NCBI GenBank assembly: GCA_017410145.1
Contig: JAFQRJ010000017.1
Span: forward strand, 1 to 39,736
Reading direction: 5' to 3'
Source of the DNA: Tyzzerella sp.
GTDB taxonomy: Bacteria > Bacillota > Clostridia > Lachnospirales > Lachnospiraceae
Length of the DNA stretch: 39,736 nt
Made by a program: the position numbers and the translations under genes. Positions 6,588 through 13,063 of the stretch are shown here, one piece after another (position 1 is the first letter of the stretch; each line of letters opens with the position of its first letter). The notes beneath the pieces are model-generated. The model was not told the DNA's origin and searched no databases. It saw only the letters and a program-made list of their open reading frames with translations.

Positions 6588-7589
6588 TTATTTTAAGGCT
6601 TTTTTGGCAAATTCTGTATTTACCAAATCTTTGTAAGGGGCACGTTTTGAAAGTTCGCCTGCAGAGTCAAGAATATCTTGCAATAAATCAAAACTTTCTT
6701 TTTCAAAAATCAAGTCAGCTTTCCATGTATCCTGGTCATAATAACGGGTTACAATTGTGGTAATTGTATCAATGTCTGTCTCCTCAAATTGAGGTGCAAT
6801 TGCTTTTGCAATTTCCTCCGGTGTATGAGACTGAACATAGTTCATACCCTTTTGAAGTGCATTTGTAAAACTTTGAATCACATCCGGATTTTCTTCGATA
6901 TAACTTCCTTTTGCGCAAAAAGCAGTGTATGGCACATAACCGCTATCTTCACCTAAGGAAGCAATTACATAACCTTTACCCGCTTCTTCCAGAGAAGTTG
7001 CATGCGGTTCAAATTCCACGGAATAATCACCCTGTCCTTCAGAAAATGCGGCCGCAGTTGAACCAAAATCAATATTTTGATTAATTTCCAAATCTTCCTT
7101 CGGGTCAATATCATTTTGTTTCAAAATATACTCGAATACCATTTGTGGCATACCACCTTTTCTGCCTCCAAGAACAGTGGTTCCTTTTAAGTCTTCCCAC
7201 GTAAAATCAGAGACATCTTCTCGGCCAACAAGGAAGTTTCCGGCGCGTTGTGTTAATTGGGCAAAATTCACCACGTAGTCTGTAGCCCCTTCGTTATAGG
7301 TATAAATAGAAGCCTCTGAACCCATAAATCCAATCTCAGCTTCACCGGAAAGTACCGCTGTCATTACTTTATCTGCGCCAAAACCACAGACAAGTTCCAG
7401 GTCAATCCCTTCTTCTGCAAAATATCCTTCTTCAATTGCAACATACATAGGCGCGTAAAAGATGGAATGCGCAACTTCATTTAAGACAACTTTTGTATTG
7501 CCCGTTTCTTCTTCCTTTGGTGAACATCCAAATAAAGCCAGAACGGCGAGTGTTGTTATGATTGCAAACGCTAAGATTCGCTTTTTCAT
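6588..7589 (-). CDS. ABC transporter substrate-binding lipoprotein, NMT1/ThiY/SsuA-like
   Basis: 333 residues from ATG at 7589 behind GGAGG. The first 22 residues are a lipoprotein signal ending in the lipobox ALFGC, so Cys22 is lipid-anchored on the outer face of the membrane. The mature part has the NMT1/THI5-like periplasmic-binding fold: YAPMYVAIEEGYFAEEGIDLEL near the start, then GEAEIGFMGSEASIYTY, as in binders of pyrimidines, taurine or sulfonates. The ligand cannot be read from the sequence. No permease or ATPase gene lies next to it, which is unusual for this family. It follows the 63-aa gene by 56 nt on the same strand, and may share its transcript. No terminator is visible before the cold-shock gene. 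Confidence 0.9.
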   Translation of the reverse strand: MKKRILAFAIITTLAVLALFGCSPKEEETGNTKVVLNEVAHSIFYAPMYVAIEEGYFAEEGIDLELVCGFGADKVMTAVLSGEAEIGFMGSEASIYTYNEGATDYVVNFAQLTQRAGNFLVGREDVSDFTWEDLKGTTVLGGRKGGMPQMVFEYILKQNDIDPKEDLEINQNIDFGSTAAAFSEGQGDYSVEFEPHATSLEEAGKGYVIASLGEDSGYVPYTAFCAKGSYIEENPDVIQSFTNALQKGMNYVQSHTPEEIAKAIAPQFEETDIDTITTIVTRYYDQDTWKADLIFEKESFDLLQDILDSAGELSKRAPYKDLVNTEFAKKALK

Positions 7590-7645
7590 AAAACCTCCAT
7601 GCAAAAACTTTTTTCTTAATACTATATGAAAAACCGACGCAAATG

Positions 7646-7837
7646 TTACTCGTTCTCTGTATCGTCGTTCAATTCTTTCGGCATAAAATGATAGATTGCC
7701 TGATATGCTTCACGCTCTGCTTCCGTAGATGCCGGTGTTGGCATAAGTCCTGTACAGTCCGTAGTCGATGCAGAATGCGTAAGATAATCATAGGAATCTT
7801 CAATCTTAAGTTCAGCCTTCTCTTTTTCTTTTTTCAT
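7646..7837 (-). CDS. small protein with a central SASTTDCTGLMP motif, unknown function
   Basis: 63 residues from ATG at 7837 with AGGAGA upstream at good spacing. The N-terminus is lysine/glutamate rich (MKKEKEKAELKIEDSYDYL). The middle reads SASTTDCTGLMPTPAST with a single cysteine, followed by EAEREAYQAIYHFMPKEL. I recall similar short proteins with a DCTGL-type core in other Lachnospiraceae, but not a function. No signal peptide or membrane segment is present. It is divergent from yerC and lies 56 nt upstream of the lipoprotein gene. It might be a small adaptor, a redox-active peptide or a precursor peptide; nothing nearby decides this. Confidence 0.7.
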   Translation of the reverse strand: MKKEKEKAELKIEDSYDYLTHSASTTDCTGLMPTPASTEAEREAYQAIYHFMPKELNDDTENE

Positions 7838-7931
7838 ACAAATTATCTCCTAGCAATAGATTATTTTTTTCACCATTAGGGTTTGCAAAAACGAATATAC
7901 TATTCAATTACAAAGCTGAAACAAAAAAAGG

Positions 7932-7960
7932 TTTACTTTACGAATTTAATGTGCTAAAAT
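7932..7960 (+). promoter_or_regulatory. sigma-A promoter for yerC
   Basis: TTTACT (7932-7937) and TAAAAT (7955-7960) are spaced 17 nt, with the yerC ribosome site GGAGAAGG about 25 nt further on. Confidence 0.7.
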
Positions 7961-7997
7961 GTTAAAGAAATAAAGCCGATAAAGGAGAAGGTTTAAT

Positions 7998-8285
7998 ATG
8001 GGCAAAAAAGTAAAAACAGAATCGTTAGATTTATTATTTGAAGCAATCTTATGTCTGAAGGATAAAGAAGAATGTTACACTTTTTTTGAAGACATTTGCA
8101 CCGTGAATGAACTGCTATCAATTACACAACGATTTGAAGTGGCAAAGATGCTCAGAGAGCAAAAAACATATTTGGAAATTGCAGAGAAAACAGGTGCATC
8201 TACTGCAACTATCAGCCGTGTAAACCGTTCCTTGAATTACGGCAACGATGGATATGATATGGTCTTTGAAAGAATGAATAAATAA
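7998..8285 (+). CDS. yerC: YerC/YecD-family TrpR-related DNA-binding protein
   Basis: 95 residues, the usual length of the YerC/YecD family, a relative of the tryptophan repressor TrpR. The helix-turn-helix is clear: ELLSITQRFEVAKML, then TYLEIAEKTGASTATISRVNRSL (landmarks EIAEKTGAS and TISRVNRSL). TrpR-type proteins bind DNA as dimers; the ligand and targets of YerC are not established to my knowledge. In many Firmicutes yerC is found close to pcrA, as here. ATG at 7998 follows GGAGAAGG, and a good promoter lies upstream. The stop is followed by a hairpin that is the second copy of the 49-bp inverted repeat. It is convergent with the ior-paaK operon. Confidence 0.94.
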   Translation: MGKKVKTESLDLLFEAILCLKDKEECYTFFEDICTVNELLSITQRFEVAKMLREQKTYLEIAEKTGASTATISRVNRSLNYGNDGYDMVFERMNK

Positions 8286-8291
8286 GTATAT

Positions 8292-8340
8292 AAAAAGGGT
8301 TATTGCAATTTAATTTATCGCAATAACCCTATTTTCATGT
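8292..8340. repeat. 49-bp repeat, copy 2 (exact inverse of 6202-6250)
   Basis: This is the exact reverse complement of 6202-6250. It contains the same 10-bp stem (8297-8306 with 8320-8329) and follows the yerC stop by 6 nt. Read after yerC the tail is TATTTT, a weaker U-run than copy 1 provides for its gene. Confidence 0.9.
8297..8334 (+). terminator. hairpin terminator after yerC
   Basis: A perfect 10-bp stem with a 13-nt loop is followed by TATTTT. On the minus strand it is followed by five T, so it can act in both directions. Confidence 0.65.
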
Positions 8341-8376
8341 CTTAATTTGTATATCATACACCTGAATTTTCTTTTT

Positions 8377-8724
8377 TACGGTGTAATCCAAGGCTTATGT
8401 TACTTGCCCCGTAATGTTAAAAGTCTGTTTCCCAAAAATACGGTGCCACTCATGAACTTGATATCCTGCACCGTAGTCTTAATAGTCTGTTTTTCCAAAA
8501 TACGGTGTAACTTATGAAATTTCGTATCCACACCGTAGTTTTCTTGCCAAATCTCTTTCTTTTTACTCAAAGCATCCACAATCTTACTTTGAAATGACAA
8601 TTCTTTTCATTTTACTCCGAATAATTACGGTGTAGAGTCAATAATTTGACTTATGCACCGTAAATTTATAATTTTCATTTTGAAGGCTACGGTGCAAGTT
8701 ACAATTCTCTATTATAACACCGTA
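8377..8724. repeat. array of five 37-nt palindromes TACGGTG...CACCGTA
   Basis: Units start at 8377, 8439, 8501, 8626 and 8688; each is exactly 37 nt, from TACGGTG to CACCGTA (the first has CCCCGTA). The start-to-start distance is 62 nt, and the empty slot near 8563 holds a degenerate unit with CAAAG/CTTTG arms. Linkers are 25 nt; the first two share AGTCTGTTT and CCAAAA and so look duplicated, the others do not. Position 8 of the arms varies in step (C-G, T-A, T-G). This array fills most of the 554-nt gene-free gap 8286-8839 between yerC and the ACT gene. No cas genes are nearby. A second set of units lies at 28660-28842. Confidence 0.88.
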
Positions 8725-8798
8725 ATTCTTACAAAACCGCATGGTTCTAGAACAAATGTTGCCAAGTTAATAACTTCTGTAACAAGTAGTCAAAAAAT

Positions 8799-8827
8799 GT
8801 GCCGGAGAACCACTTAGTCTCCGGCAC
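8799..8827 (-). terminator. terminator of the iorAB-paaK-ACT operon
   Basis: A perfect 10-bp GC-rich stem GTGCCGGAGA/TCTCCGGCAC with a 9-nt loop. On the minus strand it is followed by ATTTTTTGA, and on the plus strand by TTTTG, so it works in both directions. It begins 13 nt after the ACT-gene stop. Confidence 0.9.
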
Positions 8828-8839
8828 TTTTGTTATACA

Positions 8840-9271
8840 CTAACAATTCGCATGATAAGCTTCATCAGCTTCCCACACATCGAATCCGTTTTCTCGTAAA
8901 ATCGTCACAACCTTTACCGGGTCATCAGATTTTAATACTGCTGATGCATCTGCTCCATTTGCAAATGCATACATATATTCCACGTTTACGCCGCCTGCCA
9001 TCAATTCATGCATAGCCTTGCTGAGTGAACCTGTGGCATGTGGGACGCGAAGTGCAACCACATCCGTAAGCATAGAAGTGATTCCTGCCTCCTTAAGTAC
9101 AGCTTTTCCTTTCACCGGATCAGAAACAATCATACGGAGCATTCCATAATCTGCAGTATCCGCCAAGCTTAATGCTACAATATTTACATCATTTGCACCA
9201 AGTGTTTTTAACACTTCATCCAAACGACCTTCTCTATTTTCCAAAAATACAGATAATTGTTTAATTGTCAT
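8840..9271 (-). CDS. ACT-domain protein of the ior-paaK operon
   Basis: 143 residues containing two ACT domains in tandem: IKQLSVFLENREGRLDEVLKTLGANDVNIVALSL at about 3-36, and VALRVPHATGSLSKAMHELMAGGVNVEYMYAF at about 72-103. The 'xNxxGxL...L...xVN' pattern marks small-molecule-binding ACT folds, which usually bind amino acids. The protein has no enzyme domain, so a sensor or regulatory partner of the operon's enzymes is likely. It is the last gene of the operon, 13 nt after paaK, and is followed by a strong terminator. ATG at 9271 follows a G-rich ribosome site. This paaK-ACT pairing is common in Clostridia; the ligand is probably an aromatic amino acid or aryl acid, which is inference from the neighbours. 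Confidence 0.92.
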   Translation of the reverse strand: MTIKQLSVFLENREGRLDEVLKTLGANDVNIVALSLADTADYGMLRMIVSDPVKGKAVLKEAGITSMLTDVVALRVPHATGSLSKAMHELMAGGVNVEYMYAFANGADASAVLKSDDPVKVVTILRENGFDVWEADEAYHANC

Positions 9272-9284
9272 GTTCCAATCCCCC

Positions 9285-10601
9285 TTAACTTAAATTTCTA
9301 TTGTCGATTACACGTTTTGCTTTACCTTCGCTACGTGCAATGGTCTTAGGCTCTACTAATTTTACATGAACAGCAATACCAAGTGCTTGTTTAAGTACAC
9401 CTGCAATCTTATTCTTTAATCCTTCCAATTCACGGATTTCATCTGAGAAGTAACGTTCATCCACTTCTACCATGACAGTCAGCTTATCCATGTTGTTTTC
9501 ACGGTCTACAATCATCATGTAGTGAGGGGCTACCTCTCCGCCCATGCTGAGAAGCGCTGCTTCTACCTGAGTTGGGAATACATTCACACCGCGAATTACC
9601 TTCATGTCATCTGTACGACCTTTGAATTTTGAAATTCTTGGAAGGGTTCTTCTGCAGTCACAGGTACTGTGGTCAATGCTTGTTAAATCCTTTGTTCTGT
9701 AACGAATTAAAGGCATTGCTTCTTTCGTCAATGTGGTAAATACAAGCTCTCCTGTTTCGCCGTCTGCACATGCTGCGTTTGTAGCCGGATTTAGAATTTC
9801 CGGATAGAAATAATCTTCATGAATGTGAAGTCCTTTATGGTGAATACATTCCATCGCAACACCTGGTCCTAAGATTTCACAAAGTCCATAGATATCGAAG
9901 CAGTTGATGCCGAGAATGCTCTCAATCTGCTCTCTCATTTCTACTGTCCATGGTTCTGCACCAAGGATACCTGCTTTGATTTTTAATTTGTCTACTAAGC
10001 CCGCATCACGAAGGGATTCTGCCAAATAAAGAGCATAAGAAGGCGTACATGCAATCGCAGTGGCACCGAAGTCTTCCATACACATCATTTGTCTCTGTGT
10101 ATTTCCTGATGACATAGGAATTACCATTGCACCTAGTTTTCTTGCTCCGAAATCAATGCCAAGACCGCCTGTGAATAGACCATAGCCGTAGCATGTATGT
10201 ATAATATCCTCATCAGTCAGACCTGCCATTGTCATACAACGAGCCACACACTCGCCCCACAGTTCTGTATCTGCCTGCGTATAAGAAGCAAGTGTTAATT
10301 TACCGGTTGTTCCTGATGAGCCTTGTACTCTGGCAACCTTGGATTTTGGAACTGCCAAAAGCCCAAACGGATAGTTGTCACGAAGGTCTTCTTTTGTTGT
10401 AAATGGAAGCTTGTTGATATCTTCAATCCCTTTGATATCTCCCGGCTCAATACCAAGCTCCTTCATTTTTTTGTTGTAAAATGCCACGTTTTCATAAACG
10501 TTTGCTACCTGTTTTACTAATCTTTCACTTTGCAAAGCAGTCATCTCGTCTCTGCTCATACATTCTTTTTCTTTGTCAAAATATCTTTCTACCCATTCCA
10601 T
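9285..10601 (-). CDS. paaK: phenylacetate-CoA ligase (AMP-forming)
   Basis: 438 residues, the normal length for PaaK. It joins phenylacetate or a related aryl acid to CoA with ATP, through an acyl-adenylate. The adenylate-forming P-loop SSGTTGK is at 95-101; YGLCEILGPG, TKEAMPLIRYRTKDLT and the C-terminal hinge FKGRTDDMKVIRGVNVFPTQVE follow, as expected for the family. It acts in the cytosol. Here it stands 18 nt after iorB, so its natural partner is indolepyruvate:ferredoxin oxidoreductase: that enzyme makes aryl-acetyl-CoA from aryl-pyruvate, and PaaK run in reverse could yield ATP, or run forward could activate aryl acids. Which direction applies is not decided by sequence. ATG at 10601 follows GGAGGAG. 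Confidence 0.94.
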   Translation of the reverse strand: MEWVERYFDKEKECMSRDEMTALQSERLVKQVANVYENVAFYNKKMKELGIEPGDIKGIEDINKLPFTTKEDLRDNYPFGLLAVPKSKVARVQGSSGTTGKLTLASYTQADTELWGECVARCMTMAGLTDEDIIHTCYGYGLFTGGLGIDFGARKLGAMVIPMSSGNTQRQMMCMEDFGATAIACTPSYALYLAESLRDAGLVDKLKIKAGILGAEPWTVEMREQIESILGINCFDIYGLCEILGPGVAMECIHHKGLHIHEDYFYPEILNPATNAACADGETGELVFTTLTKEAMPLIRYRTKDLTSIDHSTCDCRRTLPRISKFKGRTDDMKVIRGVNVFPTQVEAALLSMGGEVAPHYMMIVDRENNMDKLTVMVEVDERYFSDEIRELEGLKNKIAGVLKQALGIAVHVKLVEPKTIARSEGKAKRVIDNRNLS

Positions 10602-10619
10602 GATGCATTCTCCTCCGGT

Positions 10620-11189
10620 CTATAACGAATATCCTACCTCAAAGGCTTTTTTGTTAATATCAATCGTCTTTGGTGGAACTGTATTTTCAATTACTTCATA
10701 CCAAGTTTCTTTTGCAAAATCCATATGCTGTGCAGCAATTCCAAGCACAATCATATTAAACACTCTTGAATTACCAAGCTTCTTTGCTTCTTCTGTCGCA
10801 TTTACGGTATACACCTTATGCTCTTTAGAAAGGTTCTCGATAATGTTTTCCGGATACTGTGCCGCACCGATTACAACCGGCATCGGGTCAATTCTCCAGT
10901 CGTTGATAATAAGAGCCCCGTCCTTTTTCAAAAAGTGAGAATATCTTAAAGCCTCTAATTTTTCGAATGCAATGATCACATCTGCCTGACCTTCTTCTAC
11001 GATAGGTTCTGCAACCTTTTCACCGTAACGCACAAATGTAACTACACTTCCGCCACGCTGTGCCATTCCATGCACTTCGGAAAGTTTTACGTCATAACCG
11101 CCTGCAATGGCAAGTCCACCCAAGATACGGCTGGTAAGCAGTGTTCCTTGTCCGCCTACACCTACAATCATAATATTCTTCGTTGCCAT
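10620..11189 (-). CDS. iorB: indolepyruvate:ferredoxin oxidoreductase, beta subunit
   Basis: 189 residues with the gamma-type domain of 2-oxoacid:ferredoxin oxidoreductases: NIMIVGVGGQGTLLTSRILG at the start, then VHGMAQRGGSVVTFVRYG. With IorA it oxidatively decarboxylates aryl-pyruvates (from tryptophan, phenylalanine and tyrosine) to aryl-acetyl-CoA while reducing ferredoxin, in the cytosol. Its ATG overlaps the iorA stop by one base (TAATG), which indicates translational coupling and equal subunit supply. Length matches the family. The stop is TAG, and paaK follows after 18 nt. Confidence 0.95.
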   Translation of the reverse strand: MATKNIMIVGVGGQGTLLTSRILGGLAIAGGYDVKLSEVHGMAQRGGSVVTFVRYGEKVAEPIVEEGQADVIIAFEKLEALRYSHFLKKDGALIINDWRIDPMPVVIGAAQYPENIIENLSKEHKVYTVNATEEAKKLGNSRVFNMIVLGIAAQHMDFAKETWYEVIENTVPPKTIDINKKAFEVGYSL

Positions 11190-12940
11190 TACTTATCACC
11201 TTCCTTTAACAGTTCGATTGCATCGAATTTACAAAGTGTCTCACAAAGACCGCAGCCTGTACACATAGTATCATCAATATAAATAGTGCCATCTGCTTTT
11301 TTTGTCATTGCCGGACAGCCCGGTTTCATACACATACCACATTTTTTACATTTATCAGAGTGTGCAATATATACCGGTTTCTTTGATTTATCCAAAAGTA
11401 CGCAAGGAGTCTTTGTGATAATCACAGACACTTCATCCTTTGCCACTTCTTCTTTGATTACTTTCTCTAATGTCTTAATGTCAAATGCATTCACTTCAAC
11501 CACATTCTTCACACCGATTGCGCGGCAAAGGTTCGGAATATCAATTGCATTGGTAGGCTCGCCCATCAATGTTTTGCCGGTTGCTGCATGGTCCTGATGA
11601 CCTGTCATACCAGTGGTTGAGTTATCAAGAATCATAACTGTTCCGGTTGACTTGTTATATACCATGTTCATCAGGGAATTCACGCCTGTATGTAAGAAGG
11701 TAGAGTCGCCGATGGCTGCTACCCAATTCTTGATATAATCTTTTCCTTTTGCCTTTTCCATACCATGAAGACTGGAAATACTTGCGCCCATACAGATAAC
11801 AGAATCCACAACGCTAAGCGGTGCAACTGCTCCTAATGTATAACAGCCAATGTCGCCTGCCACGTGCATTTTCAATTTATTCAGCACATAGTACACACTT
11901 CTGTGTGGACATCCCGGGCACAGAATCGGTGGTCTTCCAGGCGCGGCTGCTGGTGCTTTTACTGCTACCTCTTCTTTTAAAATTGCCTTACGAATCATGT
12001 TTGCACTATATTCGCCCTGCACAGTAAAGATTTCTTTTCCAATTGCTTTGATACCCCAAGATTTCACCTGTTCTTCAATCACTGGGTCCAGTTCTTCAAC
12101 AATGTAGAGTGTATCAACTTTAGAAGCAAATTCGGTAATTAATTTCTTAGGAAGTGGATTTACCATACCAAGCTTTAACACAGATGCATTCGGAAGTGCC
12201 TCTTTTACATACTGATAAGGAATACCACTTGTGATTACACCAATCTTTGTATCATTCATTTCCACTGTATTAATTGGAAGCGTATTCGCTGCCTCTGCAA
12301 GTTCTAAGTTGCGCTTTTCAATCTCCACATGGCGAAGCTTTGCATTTCCCGGCATCATCACGTTCTTTGCAATATTCTTCTCATATGGAACATCCTCGAC
12401 CTCCTCACGGTCATAAAGTTCAACCAAACCTTGTGAGTGCGCCAATCTGGTTGTAGTACGAAGAATAACCGGTCTGTCAAACACTTCACTAATCTGGAAT
12501 GCAGCCTTCATATATTCCTTTGCTTCCATACTGTCAGCCGGCTCCAATACAGGCACTTGTGCTGCTCTTGCAACCATACGGGTATCCTGCTCGTTCTGGG
12601 AACTGTAAAGTCCCGGATCGTCAGCCACGACAAGAACCAAACCTCCATTTACACCCATGTATGACACCGTGTAAAGTGGGTCTGATGCCACGTTAAGTCC
12701 AACGTGTTTCATACAGGCCATTGCTCTCACACCGGATATACTTGCGCCAATCGCAACCTCTGCGGCTACCTTCTCATTTGGCGACCACTCGGAATAGATG
12801 TCATCTTTATATTTAATAATATTCTCACTAATTTCTGTACTTGGTGTTCCCGGATATGCTGCAGATACTTTCACACCTGCTTCGTATGCACCGCGGGCAA
12901 TCGCTTCGTTTCCAAGCATAATTACTCTCTTATTCGACAT
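11189..12940 (-). CDS. iorA: indolepyruvate:ferredoxin oxidoreductase, alpha subunit
   Basis: 583 residues, a normal length. The N-terminal pyrimidine-binding domain starts MLGNEAIARGAYEAGVKVSAAYPGTPSTEI (landmarks GNEAIARGA and YPGTPSTE). The thiamine-diphosphate part shows GDIGCYTLG, GDSTFLHTG and ILDNSTTGMTGHQDH. The C-terminus is a ferredoxin-like domain with two [4Fe-4S] sites: C531, C534, C537, C542 and C560, C563, C566, C570. It binds TPP and Mg2+ and passes electrons to ferredoxin. It is the first gene of a four-gene operon; ATG at 12940 follows AAGGAAG, with a promoter at 12986-13013. It points to aromatic amino acid fermentation. Confidence 0.96.
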   Translation of the reverse strand: MSNKRVIMLGNEAIARGAYEAGVKVSAAYPGTPSTEISENIIKYKDDIYSEWSPNEKVAAEVAIGASISGVRAMACMKHVGLNVASDPLYTVSYMGVNGGLVLVVADDPGLYSSQNEQDTRMVARAAQVPVLEPADSMEAKEYMKAAFQISEVFDRPVILRTTTRLAHSQGLVELYDREEVEDVPYEKNIAKNVMMPGNAKLRHVEIEKRNLELAEAANTLPINTVEMNDTKIGVITSGIPYQYVKEALPNASVLKLGMVNPLPKKLITEFASKVDTLYIVEELDPVIEEQVKSWGIKAIGKEIFTVQGEYSANMIRKAILKEEVAVKAPAAAPGRPPILCPGCPHRSVYYVLNKLKMHVAGDIGCYTLGAVAPLSVVDSVICMGASISSLHGMEKAKGKDYIKNWVAAIGDSTFLHTGVNSLMNMVYNKSTGTVMILDNSTTGMTGHQDHAATGKTLMGEPTNAIDIPNLCRAIGVKNVVEVNAFDIKTLEKVIKEEVAKDEVSVIITKTPCVLLDKSKKPVYIAHSDKCKKCGMCMKPGCPAMTKKADGTIYIDDTMCTGCGLCETLCKFDAIELLKEGDK

Positions 12941-12985
12941 AATTCTTTCTTCCTTTCGATTCTGTCATTTTGAATTAATGTATCT

Positions 12986-13013
12986 ATTATATCACAACAC
13001 TTTGACGAGTTAA
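12986..13013 (-). promoter_or_regulatory. sigma-A promoter of the iorA operon
   Basis: On the minus strand TTAACT (13008-13013) and a perfect TATAAT (12986-12991) are spaced 16 nt, about 45 nt before the iorA start. It sits just after the polC terminator. Confidence 0.6.
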
Positions 13014-13039
13014 AGTACTAAAATAACATTTTTTCAAAA

Positions 13040-13063
13040 AAAGAACAGGATTTCCTGTTCTTT
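13040..13063 (-). terminator. terminator directly after polC
   Basis: A 10-bp stem AAAGAACAGG/CCTGTTCTTT (13040-13049 with 13054-13063) with a 4-nt loop is followed on the minus strand by T-rich sequence. It touches the polC stop codon. Confidence 0.85.

Noticed and set aside
7590-7645. Riboswitch or separate promoter before the substrate-binding lipoprotein gene
   Set aside because: The 56-nt gap is too short for a thiamine or similar riboswitch, and the TATAGT seen has no -35 at a usable distance.
8400-8600. 66-codon open frame on the minus strand in the palindrome array
   Set aside because: It starts at TTG, has no ribosome site, and its codons are made from the repeated TACGGTG/CACCGTA units. 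It is most likely a by-product of the array.
8377-8724. CRISPR array
   Set aside because: Regular spacing invites this call, but only 7-nt ends are constant, the repeat interiors vary, the linkers are too short and partly duplicated, and no cas genes are nearby.
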